Both the position numbers and the translations under genes were made by a program. Shown in pieces: positions 1-9,886 of a stretch of 64,000 nt of DNA (its first letter is position 1; each line of letters starts with the position of its first letter). Origin of the DNA: MGIIa-L3 sp11892u (GTDB lineage: Archaea; Thermoplasmatota; Poseidoniia; Poseidoniales; Poseidoniaceae); contig CBFHXB010000006.1 in NCBI GenBank assembly GCA_965659685.1, forward strand, positions 36,737 through 100,736, written 5' to 3'. The notes under the pieces are model-generated. The model saw only the letters and a list, made by a program, of their open reading frames with translations, was not told the origin of the DNA and did no database searches.

Positions 1-1902
1 AAGCCGGAAGCACTCGCTTCCGATTTTGTTGGCCTTCAGGGCGACGGACCCGTCTGGCCCCTTGATCCGCCAACTGCCCGTTCGTCCACCTGCGCCGCAT
101 TCCAAGACCGAATCCGCGTCGATTCCGTTGCCCAATGATTTGGACATTTTTCGGCCCCAAGGGTCCATGCCCAACCCGTCAATCCAAACGTGCTTGAACG
201 CGGGCTTGTCGAGCAAAAGCGCGCTCTTCAGCATCGTGTAGTAGAGCCACGTGCGGACAATCTCCTTTCCCTGTGGTCGGAGTGCCGTAGGGAAACAGCG
301 CTCAAAGCGTCCATCGTCCTCGAGCAATCCGCTGACGAACAGGTTGGAGTTTGAGGAATCCATCCACGTGTCAAACACCTTCTCTTCACCAACGACGTCG
401 CTCAGTGATGCACCAAGGTCTTCCCATGTGCCAATGAAGGACCGGTCATCTCGGTCGAGAACCCGGCTTCCAGCAGGTGGCTGCTGGCGCCATGGTTGCA
501 CGTAGGCTCCCTTTGGGGGGACGATGACCTTCGATCCACCGTCTGCATACCAGACGGGAATTTCTGTGTGGTACCATCGACGACGGGAAATGGGCCAATC
601 GATGCTGATGTTGTCCATCCAGTCCAGCAAGAATTGTCGGTTCCGAGGGGGGTGGAACTCGACCTCGTCCACCAATTCACGCAACCTGTCTTGCATGTGG
701 GTTTGACGAACGTACCACTCCTTCAGGAGGATGATTTCCACGGGATTCTTTCCACGTTCAGAAACCGGGACTTCCTGCTCTTTTTCGACCACGTTGGCGA
801 CCTTTCCTTCGCCTTCGAGGTGTTCGAGTGCAGCGGTCCGTGCCTCGAGAACCGTCATGCCTGCCAAGGGGCCGGCCAACGACGTCATGCGCCCCTCGAG
901 GTCGATGGCTTGGAACGGGTGCAAGCCCAGTTCGCGGAAGACGGCCACGTCGTTTTGGTCGCCAAAGGAACACACCATCAGCACACCAGAACCAAAGTCC
1001 ATTTTCACGGAAGGGTGTGTGCGCACTTCGACGCGTGCTTCGCGACCTTCAGCAGGCATGGGGAGGGCCAACGTCTGACCCACCAAGGCGCGGTACCGCT
1101 CGTCGTCAGGGTGCACCGCCACGACGCCACATGCGCAGATCATCTCAGGCCGCGTGGTCGAAATCACGACCTCTTGACCGTCGTCGGTGTGCCAACGGAC
1201 GTCAACGAGTTTCGTCTTCCTCGTCACCCGTTCGACTTCGGCGTCGGCGATGGTGGTACCCTCCACAGGGTCGTAGATGTTCGGCCTCAGGTCCTCAACG
1301 ATGGCACCTTGCTCAAACAAGTCGATGAAAATGGCCTGCGTCACGCTGCGGTAGTCCGGTGCATCCGTCAGGTATTCCCGGTCGAAATCGCAGGACAATC
1401 CCACGCGTTTGGCCGTTGTTCGCATCGCCTGTGTGAAGGTTTCAATGGTCTCAGCGCAGAGGTCGAGGAACTCCCCTCGCTCGTAGGTGCGCATCTTCCG
1501 CTTGGTGTTCTTCTCGACGGTGAACTCGATGTTGATGCCGTTGCGATCCACGCCCCACGGGAAGTAGACCTCCTTGCCCAACAAGCGCTGGCTGCGGGCG
1601 ATGACGTCGATCATCGAGTATTGAGCCACCGCACCAATGTGCCAGGTCCCCGAAGGATAGGGAGGAGGCGTATCGATGACGAAAGGCTCACGTTCGCTCT
1701 GGGGATCGAAGGCGTAACGTGCGTTGTACGCGTCAGGGTCGCTGTAATGCGCTTCCTGGATGCGCTTTTCGAGGTCGATGCTCCACCGCTTCTCGTTGAG
1801 TCGTGGGGTGGGCATCGGGTTCACCTTGCCCAGAGGGCGGTTTGGCCTCGGGTCGCATGTCTTCAAGCCATCCCATTGTGTCGGTGTTGAGCGTTCTGTC
1901 AT
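1..1902 (-). CDS. valS: Valyl-tRNA synthetase, archaeal type (3' end cut by window edge)
   Basis: Class I aminoacyl-tRNA synthetase that charges tRNA-Val in the cytoplasm. The 634 visible codons run unbroken from an ATG at 1902 to the window edge, so the anticodon-binding C-terminus is missing. The HIGH-type signature is seen as SGTWHIG near residue 83, and the second ATP-binding signature as GRKMSKSLGN around 136-150. The editing (CP1) region lies between them, with TTRPEMI visible. Family ValS proteins are usually 800-900 residues, so roughly a quarter to a third is off the window. The gene diverges from the RND transporter at 1942 with only 39 bp between start codons, so the two probably share a compact promoter region. 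The identification is firm. Confidence 0.94.
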   Translation of the reverse strand, partial: MTERSTPTQWDGLKTCDPRPNRPLGKVNPMPTPRLNEKRWSIDLEKRIQEAHYSDPDAYNARYAFDPQSEREPFVIDTPPPYPSGTWHIGAVAQYSMIDVIARSQRLLGKEVYFPWGVDRNGINIEFTVEKNTKRKMRTYERGEFLDLCAETIETFTQAMRTTAKRVGLSCDFDREYLTDAPDYRSVTQAIFIDLFEQGAIVEDLRPNIYDPVEGTTIADAEVERVTRKTKLVDVRWHTDDGQEVVISTTRPEMICACGVVAVHPDDERYRALVGQTLALPMPAEGREARVEVRTHPSVKMDFGSGVLMVCSFGDQNDVAVFRELGLHPFQAIDLEGRMTSLAGPLAGMTVLEARTAALEHLEGEGKVANVVEKEQEVPVSERGKNPVEIILLKEWYVRQTHMQDRLRELVDEVEFHPPRNRQFLLDWMDNISIDWPISRRRWYHTEIPVWYADGGSKVIVPPKGAYVQPWRQQPPAGSRVLDRDDRSFIGTWEDLGASLSDVVGEEKVFDTWMDSSNSNLFVSGLLEDDGRFERCFPTALRPQGKEIVRTWLYYTMLKSALLLDKPAFKHVWIDGLGMDPWGRKMSKSLGNGIDADSVLECGAGGRTGSWRIKGPDGSVALKANKIGSECFRL

Positions 1903-1941
1903 GCGCACCGGCAACAGACTTTCAAACGGGGTCGGTGGACC

Positions 1942-4900
1942 ATGAACCGGATGAGTGCGAAAGAAGGGCCGACCGGTGGCGATGCCGCCACGGAAGGGCG
2001 TCTCTCTGCTCTGCGGCGGGCTGGCCGTGCATCCATGTCGCGCAGGGCCTCCGACGTCAGCGGTGCAGTGAAGAATTTCGACGCCAAATCTGCGGTCGAC
2101 GCCATGCTCGATGCCCCTTCAAGCCTGAAGCGGGAATGGCAGCGCACAGGAGCCATCGGCGTCATCACACGCTTTCCTCTCCTGACCGTGCTGGCCTTCT
2201 TTGGCATGACCTTGTTTTTCGTCTCCCACTCCGGATTCCTCGACAACACGCAGTTTGATCGAGACCCGGACAATCCTGCCCTCAACGTCAACGGGGACAT
2301 GGAGGTGTACTTGCCCGATGGTTCCGAGGTCAGTGCCCTCATTTCGATGGTCGAAGAAGACTGGACCACGGACGTGATGGTCATCTACATTGAGTCCAAC
2401 AACAACAACATCACGGATCAGCGGATCCTGCAGGAGATCAGCTACGTTGAGGAGACCCTGAATCCCTACATCTCAGACGCTGAATTGGACGATGTCATTT
2501 ACATTCTCTCGCTGTCAACCGTCATTAAGGAAGTCAATTCCAGTGCCCCTCGTGTTCGTACGGCCCTCATTGAGGAACTCGGTGAATCCGCTTGTCCCCC
2601 CGACACCGACGATTGCGCCACGAGGACGGCGGCCCAAGCGCTGAACGAAGTGTTGGCTTCCACCGACGTTGGAGCCAGGGCCATTCCAACGCAGGCCACC
2701 ATCGACCTCATTGTGCGTGAGATGTACGAAGACGACGGTACACCCACGCCAGGTCTCGACAAATTGGCTCGAAACACCAACCCATGCACCCTGGATGGAG
2801 GCTTGTGCGATAACGACGAGGACGTTCTTCTGGACCGTGCCGTGATGGCCATCGCGGTGACCGAGAACAAGCCCGCGAAGCAAATCATCGAGGAAACGCA
2901 AGGTCAGTTGGACGACATCTCAACGAAAAATCGCCCGTGTCTTTTCGACGAAAATGGGGACCCTGATGCCAGTGCTGGACTGTGCACATGGGACGACCTT
3001 GGCTTGAACATGACCCTGACCGGGCCGGTCCCAATCACCAACGCAGTGACGGAATTTTCCTTCCAACTCTTCTGGGACATCTTCCCAATGGCGGTCGTTT
3101 TCGTCGCGCTTGGATTGTTCGTGTTCCACTGCGACCTCTTGCAAACCGGGCTGACCGGCATTCGCGTTTTCCAAGGCATCAAGGTCGTGGCCATTTCTGG
3201 CTTGCCGACCTTATGTGCCGTGTTCTGGACCATGGGGATCCTTGGTTGGACGAATTTTGAAGTCACCATGACCGTCATCATCGTCGGTCCTATTTTGCTG
3301 GCGTTGGGCGTGTCCTACGGCCTTCACATCACCAACCGTTACGCGGAAGAGACAGGAACGAAGGAAGAGAAAATTCGGGCAGCTTTGTCCTCAACTGGGA
3401 AGGCAGTGTTCTTGTCGGCCGTCACCACGGTCATCGGGTTTGTTTCGTTGGTGTTTACCCCGATGGCGCCCATCCAAACCGTCGGCATCGCCTTGTCGGG
3501 GGGTATCGTCGTCGTCTACATCCTGACGATGTTCATGGTGCCAAACCTGACGCTTCTTCTGGACCTCGAGAAACCGAAGCACCCTCCGCTCAAACCCTTC
3601 CACGTCCTTGTTGAGGTCCCTGTCCGTCGTTCAGGGGCGGTCTTGGCCGTGTTCCTCATCTTCATCCTGGTGTCTGCAACGATCGGTCAAGCCAACGTTG
3701 AGGAAAACATCGACCTTCTCGGTATGGCCCCCGAAGACGAGCAGTCCGTCATCAAGATGAAACAGTACAGCAAGGAATTCAACGCCGGTCAAGTCGGCAT
3801 GGTGCTGGTCCACGCCAACGTGACGGGGGACATCAACGACGAAGATTCATCAAACGACGATCCGGCTGCAATTTTGGAACAGATCGAAGTGCTTGAAACC
3901 AAGATCAATGAGGTCGACAATGCCTCAGCGGTGTCCATTGTGTTCCTGATGAAGGCCACGGGTGTGGCGGTTTCCATCTCCGGTGCACCGATTGCCGAAT
4001 TCATTGACAACACGCCCGGTATTCCTGAAGAAATCAAAGACACGGCTTCCGCCTTGCTCAACCAAGAGATCATTGCAGACGCTTCGTTTTGGGACGTGTT
4101 GACGAATCCTTCGCAATACAACATGCCAGGTGACCGTCAGTCGCAAATTTTCCTGTTGAACGTGTTCTACGCTTCCATCACCGAGGAAACCCTTCAGGTG
4201 TTCATCAACGAGAATTACGACCGAACGCTGATCCTCGTGGACATGCCGTTCATCCCTGTGGCGGACACCAGCGTCAGCGTGGATCAAATCAACATTCAGG
4301 CCGCTGCCTTCGCAGGCCCGAAAGGTGAGTATGCTGAGGACATCACCGGCGTCGCCGCGACCGCCATCGAGGTCAACCAACTCATTGTGGGCTCGCAATG
4401 GCAGTCGCTTGGCTTTGCAGTGGTGCTGACCATCATCACGCTGGCCATCGTCTTCCGAGACATCCGCTACTCTTTGCTCACCACGTCACCAGTGATCGCC
4501 ACCGTCGCCATGCAATGGCTCGTCATGTGGCAACTCGACGTGCCGCTGTCCCTTGTGACCGTGATGATCGGTTCCATCTTGGTCGGTGTCGGCGTTGACT
4601 TTTCCATTCACATTGCGAACCGTATTCGGGAATTGGGCGGAGGTATCGAAGCCATTCGAGTCGCAGCGGTTGGAACCGGGATGTCGCTGGCCGAAGCTGC
4701 GACCGTGACCAGCCTTGGCATGATGACGGCCTATCAGATTCCGATTCCGGAGATCAAGCCTTTCCTGACGGTCATTTTGATCCTTCTTTGGGTGGCCGCT
4801 GCAGGCGCGCTGGTGCTGTTGCCTGCCATCTTCGTCGCCCTCGAAAAAGCGGGCATCGCCACCGTTGGTGGGCGTTCAGCCCTCGCGACCAGACTCGGCC

Positions 4901-4977
4901 TCGGCAAAGCCACCGTCCAAACCGAAGACATCGTCTACGACGCTGTTGTTGTGGAACGTTCGGGCGACGCGTGGTGA
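1942..4977 (+). CDS. RND/MMPL-superfamily exporter
   Basis: Predicted proton-driven membrane exporter of 1011 residues; the substrate is unknown. The architecture is the duplicated RND plan. A basic cytoplasmic N-terminus is followed by one helix at about 79-97, a large outside loop to about 375, and a helix bundle at about 375-540. Then come another helix near 570, a second loop, and a second bundle at about 815-955. The second half carries GVGVDFSIHIANR near residue 884, with the Asp typical of the family's proton relay. The equivalent site in the first half, near 455, reads GVSYGLHITNR and lacks that Asp. ATG 1942 is the first start after the divergent valS; ATG 1951 is also possible. Lipid or hydrophobe export is family-based inference only. 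Confidence 0.88.
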   Translation: MNRMSAKEGPTGGDAATEGRLSALRRAGRASMSRRASDVSGAVKNFDAKSAVDAMLDAPSSLKREWQRTGAIGVITRFPLLTVLAFFGMTLFFVSHSGFLDNTQFDRDPDNPALNVNGDMEVYLPDGSEVSALISMVEEDWTTDVMVIYIESNNNNITDQRILQEISYVEETLNPYISDAELDDVIYILSLSTVIKEVNSSAPRVRTALIEELGESACPPDTDDCATRTAAQALNEVLASTDVGARAIPTQATIDLIVREMYEDDGTPTPGLDKLARNTNPCTLDGGLCDNDEDVLLDRAVMAIAVTENKPAKQIIEETQGQLDDISTKNRPCLFDENGDPDASAGLCTWDDLGLNMTLTGPVPITNAVTEFSFQLFWDIFPMAVVFVALGLFVFHCDLLQTGLTGIRVFQGIKVVAISGLPTLCAVFWTMGILGWTNFEVTMTVIIVGPILLALGVSYGLHITNRYAEETGTKEEKIRAALSSTGKAVFLSAVTTVIGFVSLVFTPMAPIQTVGIALSGGIVVVYILTMFMVPNLTLLLDLEKPKHPPLKPFHVLVEVPVRRSGAVLAVFLIFILVSATIGQANVEENIDLLGMAPEDEQSVIKMKQYSKEFNAGQVGMVLVHANVTGDINDEDSSNDDPAAILEQIEVLETKINEVDNASAVSIVFLMKATGVAVSISGAPIAEFIDNTPGIPEEIKDTASALLNQEIIADASFWDVLTNPSQYNMPGDRQSQIFLLNVFYASITEETLQVFINENYDRTLILVDMPFIPVADTSVSVDQINIQAAAFAGPKGEYAEDITGVAATAIEVNQLIVGSQWQSLGFAVVLTIITLAIVFRDIRYSLLTTSPVIATVAMQWLVMWQLDVPLSLVTVMIGSILVGVGVDFSIHIANRIRELGGGIEAIRVAAVGTGMSLAEAATVTSLGMMTAYQIPIPEIKPFLTVILILLWVAAAGALVLLPAIFVALEKAGIATVGGRSALATRLGLGKATVQTEDIVYDAVVVERSGDAW

Positions 4978-5015
4978 AGCGAGGTTTCAATGACCGTGGG
5001 GGCACCCCACGCCCC

Positions 5016-5501
5016 ATGACGGGGCTTTGGCTCATGAAGTCTGAACCGCATGTGTATGCCTACGCCGACTTGGTGGCTGACGGTCGGACCCATTGGGACG
5101 GCGTGCGAAATTACCAGGCCAGAAACATGATGAGGGATCAGATGAAGGAAGGAGACCTCGTATTGTACTACCACTCCAACACGAAACCTCCCCACGTCGC
5201 AGGGGTGGCCAAGGTGGTCAGGGAAGGCTACCCCGACCACACGGCGTTGGACAGCACCTCGAAATATTTCGATCCAAAAGCCACCGCAGACAATCCGCGG
5301 TGGAGCATGGTGGACCTCGAGCCTGTCGTCGCGTGCCCCTCCATCGTGTCGCTTGAAACCATCAAATCTGACCCCTTTTTTGAGGGCATGCCGCTCATCC
5401 GCAGGGGGCAACGCCTCTCCATTCAGCCCGTGGAAGACGTTCACTTTCGACGTGTCTTGATGCTCGCGGGCCTCGATGCGGACGACATGATGGGGGCATG
5501 A
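5016..5501 (+). CDS. EVE-domain protein
   Basis: A 161-residue single-domain protein. The start GLWLMKSEP, followed by VYAYADL, is the classic opening of EVE/PUA-like proteins, which bind modified nucleobases in DNA or RNA. Further family features are the GVRNYQARN stretch and GDLVLYYHSN. ATG 5016 is chosen because it places the conserved WLMKSEP at residues 4-10; upstream in-frame codons add no family sequence. The stop overlaps the next start as ATGA at 5498-5501, so the gene is probably translationally coupled to the aminotransferase. The family is clear, but the actual ligand is unknown. Confidence 0.88.
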   Translation: MTGLWLMKSEPHVYAYADLVADGRTHWDGVRNYQARNMMRDQMKEGDLVLYYHSNTKPPHVAGVAKVVREGYPDHTALDSTSKYFDPKATADNPRWSMVDLEPVVACPSIVSLETIKSDPFFEGMPLIRRGQRLSIQPVEDVHFRRVLMLAGLDADDMMGA

Positions 5502-6718
5502 AGTTGTCCGGTGACGAGGTCCGTGCCGCTTCCAGGGCTTTGTCGATTGAATACGCCATCCGTGACGTGGTCGTACCTGCAACGGCCCTTGAAGCTCAAG
5601 GTCACCAGATCTTGAAACTCAACATCGGTGACCCAATCGCCTACCCTGGGTTGCCGACCCCTCCTCACATGGTGGAGGCCTATGCACAAGCCGTGCGTGA
5701 CGGAATGAACGGCTATTCTCCGTCCTATGGCTTACCAGAACTACGAGAGGCCGTTGCCGTGGACGAGCGAAGCAAAGGCTGGCCGGCCACCTCGGACGAC
5801 ATTTACGTCTGTCACGGCGTCACTGAAGCGTTGCAACTCTTGTTCGCCGGTGTCCTCGAGGAAGGCGATGTTGTGCTTGCCCCCGGCCCTCATTACCCAC
5901 CCTACATGGCCTATCCACAGATGTACGGTGCTCACACCGTTGAATACCGATTGGATGCAAACGACGGTTGGCGGATTGATGTTGAGGATTTGGCCTCCAA
6001 AATGAGCGGTGACGTTCGGTTCGTGGTGCTGATCAACCCCAACAACCCGACAGGAAACGTGGCGACGCCAGCAGAAATCGATGCCGTCCTCGAGATCGTG
6101 TCCAACTGGCCGCAATGCATGGTGATCGCCGACGAAATCTACGATGGACTCGATTTCACTGGGCAACAGGTCTCGGTCGCCAGTCGATCAACTTCAGTGC
6201 CCGTCATCACGTTGAACGGTGTGTCCAAGGTGTACTTTGCACCAGGTTGGCGGATCGGTTGGTTTGGACTCCACGATCCAGAAGGCCGACTCGCATCCGT
6301 CCGTGAGGCGCTTGAGCGTCTCCTTCGATCTCGCCTGTGTGCGTCCACGCCAGCCCAGCGGGGGTACTTGGCTGGCCTGACAGGGGACCGGTCATGGATG
6401 GGTCCCTATGCTGAACGTGTCAAGGCACAACGTCAGCGGTGCCTCGACAGGATTGCAACCATCGAAGGCTTGGACGTGGAAGCACCGGGTGGCGCGTTCT
6501 ACATGTTTGTACGGTTGACGGAACCTGTTTGGGCCAACGACGACAAGCAGTTTGTGTTGGATTTGCTGCATGAGGAACACGTCCTGCTCGTCCACGGGAG
6601 CGGATTCAGTCCTGACCGAGGTCGGGGGCACATTCGTCTGGTCTATTTGGCCGATGTGGCTGTTTTGGACGAAGCATTCGACCGGATTGAACGCTTTTTG
6701 AAGCGGCACAGGGCCTGA
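5498..6718 (+). CDS. PLP-dependent class I/II aminotransferase
   Basis: Cytoplasmic fold-type I aminotransferase of 406 residues. Visible family features are LNIGDP near the N-terminus, NGYSPSYGLPELREAV, NPNNPTGNV, DEIYDGL, and the PLP lysine K244 in NGVSKVYFAPGWR, followed by the RIGW arginine. The C-terminal substrate-binding arginine lies in GRGHIRLVY. The overall pattern resembles archaeal alanine/aspartate aminotransferases (AlaA/AspC groups). The amino acid substrate cannot be fixed from sequence. It overlaps the EVE gene by 4 bp, and the next gene starts 46 bp after its stop. Confidence 0.9.
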   Translation: MKLSGDEVRAASRALSIEYAIRDVVVPATALEAQGHQILKLNIGDPIAYPGLPTPPHMVEAYAQAVRDGMNGYSPSYGLPELREAVAVDERSKGWPATSDDIYVCHGVTEALQLLFAGVLEEGDVVLAPGPHYPPYMAYPQMYGAHTVEYRLDANDGWRIDVEDLASKMSGDVRFVVLINPNNPTGNVATPAEIDAVLEIVSNWPQCMVIADEIYDGLDFTGQQVSVASRSTSVPVITLNGVSKVYFAPGWRIGWFGLHDPEGRLASVREALERLLRSRLCASTPAQRGYLAGLTGDRSWMGPYAERVKAQRQRCLDRIATIEGLDVEAPGGAFYMFVRLTEPVWANDDKQFVLDLLHEEHVLLVHGSGFSPDRGRGHIRLVYLADVAVLDEAFDRIERFLKRHRA

Positions 6719-6764
6719 CCGTGTCGGAGATGGATTCTTGAGCAGGTCCTGCTCAGAACGAAGC

Positions 6765-9700
6765 ATGAACCGGGCCTTGGCGCTTTTGTTCGCTTCGGTT
6801 TGGCTGTTGCCGACCGCCGCGGCAGAGGTCGTCATCGTCCAACCAAGCGAACCGAGTGCAGCATTGGCCATTCCGTTCAGCATTGCTGTGGTGGCCGCGC
6901 TTTTGCTGTGGAGGTGGTTTGTTCCTCGGCAACTTGCATCCTTGCAAGTGGCGTTCGAAATCGACGATAACCTCTACGAGGTTCACAGGATTTCGAAGAC
7001 GGTCGCCGAGGCACGAGAACTCCTTGGAGAGAGGACCGTGAGCAAGGGTGTCATCCTGTACATGATGGGGATGACCGGCATCCTCCTTCTCATCGCAGAA
7101 CTGATGTTCGACCCCCAAACCTTCTACCAGCCAAACCTGTTCCTCATCGCGATTTTGGTGGGAATCCCAATTTTCTTTTCCCCCTGGGAGACGCTGAACG
7201 CACAGTTGATCGGTGTCGGGAAAGCGAACGTCAAGGTCGGAATTGTCTCCCGCCTCGGTCGCTTGACCACCCTGCCGTTGTTGATTGCCGCGCTCATCGC
7301 GACCGTCTTCCTTGGGCTTCAATTGGAAGGGACGGTGACGCCCGAATGGATTGCCATTTCCATGTTGGTTTTCATGGGGCCCACGATCATCGCGTATGGG
7401 CGCATCATGGGGGCGTCGTGGAACGTTTTGTTGCTCAACAAGTGGCGGTCCTTCCGTGGTCAGACCACGGCCATCGATCCCGAGCGACCTGCGTTCATCA
7501 ACCGCTTGGTGGCCGTTGTGCTGGTGTTGTTCCTGTTCACCATGCCCTTGACCGCGCTGAATGGCATTGTCACGGTCATCTATGTCGTGACCGTTGACCC
7601 ACCGAACACCGAATCGATGCTGAACTACGGCGGCATCATCGGATACTCCATTTACACCAACATCGACGTGATCATGGAAATTGTTGGCCAGCTTGAGGCG
7701 CTCAAGAGCCTCCCTCAGGTGCTTTCGCTTTACCTGTCCTTGAACGTCGCCATCGTCGGACTTGCGTTCATTTTCGAGTTGACGCGTAACCTCCTCCTCG
7801 GTGGTCAGTCCTTTGGCGGAACCTTCGGCGTGCAGTTGGCCCCACCGCGAGACATTCGAAGCGAGGTTGACGTCCGTGGCAAGTTGGTGGCCTTCTGTTT
7901 CGCAGGATTTTCTGGATACACCGTCCTCTTGCTTCTTCTTGTGTGCTACAAGGAATTTGGCGACGTCATGCCCTACACCGAATGGTTGAATCAGCAGCAA
8001 TTTGACGAGGAAATGCGTCTGTTGACCACGTGGATGTTCATCGCGGTCGGTCAAGCGATTTTCATGCTCACTTGGCTGGCGTCCATCAGCCAATTCGGAC
8101 GTCTTCGAGGGCTCCGTTTCGACATCGATCCTGACCGACGCCGTGACGGTGCAGTCATGCTCACTGAAGGGAACAGCTTGCGGATGATGATCGACAAAGC
8201 AGCCCAAAACGACGACATCGATCTGCTTCGCCGCCTGCAGAACGCAGAGTTCACCGACGACGAGGCCCTCATTCGACACGAGAAGGCAAGGGCGCGTATG
8301 TGGGAGCTTTCCCTTCGTGGCCTGTGGCCTCAGGCATCGGAAGAGGCGAAGAAGGTGCTTGCACAGTCTGGTGGAGACGACGACGAGTCACGTCTGCTGC
8401 TCGCGGTGTCCTACCTCGCAAGCCGTCGCCTTGACGCGGCAAGGGAAGCGTTGTACGGCCTTGAGCAACCCGAGGGTTACGATGAACCCGAACTCATCTC
8501 CTTCCTGTGTGAATGGCTTGATCCCTGGCACGGACGCGTGGACGAGGACGACATTTGGGACTGGGAGAACAACTCCACCATCGATCACCTCCAAGACATG
8601 ATGAAGATGCTCGAATATTGGGACCCGAACCCCGATACCATGAATCGACACGAGGACCGATTGTCCCGTATTGGGCGCATTTCTCGCGTTGCTTTGCTGC
8701 GAGCACAACGCCGTCACAAGGAAGCACTCGAAATGGCGCTTGATTGTGTCCGATCGGATCCGACGGGTGTTCGACCAAGGATTGCGGTGGCGCTTTGCCT
8801 CCTCGACCAAGGCCGTTGGCACGAATCACGTACGGTGTTGGATGAACTCAACACGAGCGATCCAACCGATCCTCGGGTCAAGGGCCTGATGGCCTTGATG
8901 GGTCATCACCCCGACATGGAGGAATTCGAGGTGTCCATGGCGATGGACCCACGATCAAAAGGTAGGAATTACCTCGACGAGGCGCCGATCAATCCAATGG
9001 CAGGCGCCTTGATCCGAGGTGGACTGGACGAGGCCCTCACGGCGAATGCCTTGATTGTGGCTCACGAAGCTGTGCGTCGAGTCGTTGGGCCAGGTCACAA
9101 GATCTCCGCCTTGACGTACCTCGTACATCTAGGACTTGTGCTTCCGTTCTGGGGCATGGGTGCCGCATACCTGGCCACGCTGCGAGGAACGACGGTCGGT
9201 ATTGGGGCAGCGGTGGCCTTCGGTGGTCTTCATCTGATGTACATCCGTTTGCTCAAGCAACAACGCCATGTGGTCAAACAGCGTGATCAACGGATGATGA
9301 TCGAACTTGGACGTCGTTTGAAGCGCAAGAAGGCCGTACCGACCGAAGGGAACACGCCTGTCGGGACCCACCTCATTCTCACAGGGCTTTTGGTGACGGT
9401 GAACGGTGTCGTTCTCGACATTGGTCTGCCCGCTTGGTTGGCAGCGAGGAACGAGCCGATCGCCGAACGGTCCATTCAGGCTCGACTCAAGCGTCGCTCT
9501 GCCAAAATGGAACGCGCCAAACCACCTCGAACCAAGCCGCTTGGGCGTGGTTGGTGGCTCAAGCGCGAGGATCCCACCGACGGAAGCCCTGCGCTGGATG
9601 CTTTGATCGGTCCTTCCGCCTATCGAGGGCGTGCGGCCGCTGAAGGCCTGAAACAGAAGTTGGGCGGGACGGTGGCAGGTGGACCGCCACGTCGCATGTC

Positions 9701-9788
9701 GGTGGCCGATCTCGACATGGTCAACCGGGGTGCACCAATGCACACCCGGAAGTCCGAGCGATTCCCGGGGTCGGGTCGTCCTCGTTGA
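6765..9788 (+). CDS. Polytopic membrane protein with TPR-like cytoplasmic region
   Basis: A 1007-residue protein of unknown function. It opens with a signal-like hydrophobic segment (residues about 3-17, ending PTAAA) and a helix near 30-52. About ten further hydrophobic helices follow, to roughly residue 450. A long soluble region (about 480-750) is rich in alpha-helical, tetratricopeptide-like pairs such as ARMWELSLRGLWPQASEEAKKVL. Two more helices sit near 770-825 and one near 870, and the basic C-terminal tail is rich in Pro, Arg and Gly. ATG 6765 is chosen because it places the signal-like segment at the N-terminus; a TTG nine codons earlier is possible. A scaffold or transport role is inference. 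Confidence 0.75.
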   Translation: MNRALALLFASVWLLPTAAAEVVIVQPSEPSAALAIPFSIAVVAALLLWRWFVPRQLASLQVAFEIDDNLYEVHRISKTVAEARELLGERTVSKGVILYMMGMTGILLLIAELMFDPQTFYQPNLFLIAILVGIPIFFSPWETLNAQLIGVGKANVKVGIVSRLGRLTTLPLLIAALIATVFLGLQLEGTVTPEWIAISMLVFMGPTIIAYGRIMGASWNVLLLNKWRSFRGQTTAIDPERPAFINRLVAVVLVLFLFTMPLTALNGIVTVIYVVTVDPPNTESMLNYGGIIGYSIYTNIDVIMEIVGQLEALKSLPQVLSLYLSLNVAIVGLAFIFELTRNLLLGGQSFGGTFGVQLAPPRDIRSEVDVRGKLVAFCFAGFSGYTVLLLLLVCYKEFGDVMPYTEWLNQQQFDEEMRLLTTWMFIAVGQAIFMLTWLASISQFGRLRGLRFDIDPDRRRDGAVMLTEGNSLRMMIDKAAQNDDIDLLRRLQNAEFTDDEALIRHEKARARMWELSLRGLWPQASEEAKKVLAQSGGDDDESRLLLAVSYLASRRLDAAREALYGLEQPEGYDEPELISFLCEWLDPWHGRVDEDDIWDWENNSTIDHLQDMMKMLEYWDPNPDTMNRHEDRLSRIGRISRVALLRAQRRHKEALEMALDCVRSDPTGVRPRIAVALCLLDQGRWHESRTVLDELNTSDPTDPRVKGLMALMGHHPDMEEFEVSMAMDPRSKGRNYLDEAPINPMAGALIRGGLDEALTANALIVAHEAVRRVVGPGHKISALTYLVHLGLVLPFWGMGAAYLATLRGTTVGIGAAVAFGGLHLMYIRLLKQQRHVVKQRDQRMMIELGRRLKRKKAVPTEGNTPVGTHLILTGLLVTVNGVVLDIGLPAWLAARNEPIAERSIQARLKRRSAKMERAKPPRTKPLGRGWWLKREDPTDGSPALDALIGPSAYRGRAAAEGLKQKLGGTVAGGPPRRMSVADLDMVNRGAPMHTRKSERFPGSGRPR

Positions 9789-9810
9789 TGCCGCCTGAAC
9801 GTGCCGCTGT

Positions 9811-9832
9811 CGTGCGTTTTTCGTCGCACAGC
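9811..9832 (+). terminator. Possible U-run terminator
   Basis: In the 98-bp gap after the 1007-residue membrane protein, GTGCG and CGCAC form a short inverted repeat around TTTTT (9817-9821). Archaeal termination mostly needs a U-run, so transcription of the upstream gene could end here, just before the promoter of the next one. The evidence is weak. Confidence 0.3.
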
Positions 9833-9842
9833 ACACGTGAAG

Positions 9843-9851
9843 TTCTATAAC
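9843..9851 (+). promoter_or_regulatory. TATA-box-like element upstream of the TSP3-repeat gene
   Basis: TTCTATAAC lies 36 bp before ATG 9887. An archaeal TATA box places the transcript start about 25 bp downstream, near 9873, giving a short leader. The gap follows a possible terminator, so this gene probably begins a new transcript. Confidence 0.4.
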
Positions 9852-9886
9852 CGGTGCGACGCACGCAAAAAACCGGGGTCTTAGCC

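Noticed and set aside
496..1890. 464-codon open frame on the plus strand
   Set aside because: It is antisense to valS, whose HIGH and KMSKS motifs are plain on the minus strand; the GC-rich codon bias keeps the antisense frame open.
6753..8279. 508-codon open frame on the minus strand
   Set aside because: Shadow of the membrane/TPR-like gene; the translation is Asp/Arg/His-rich with no hydrophobic or family pattern.
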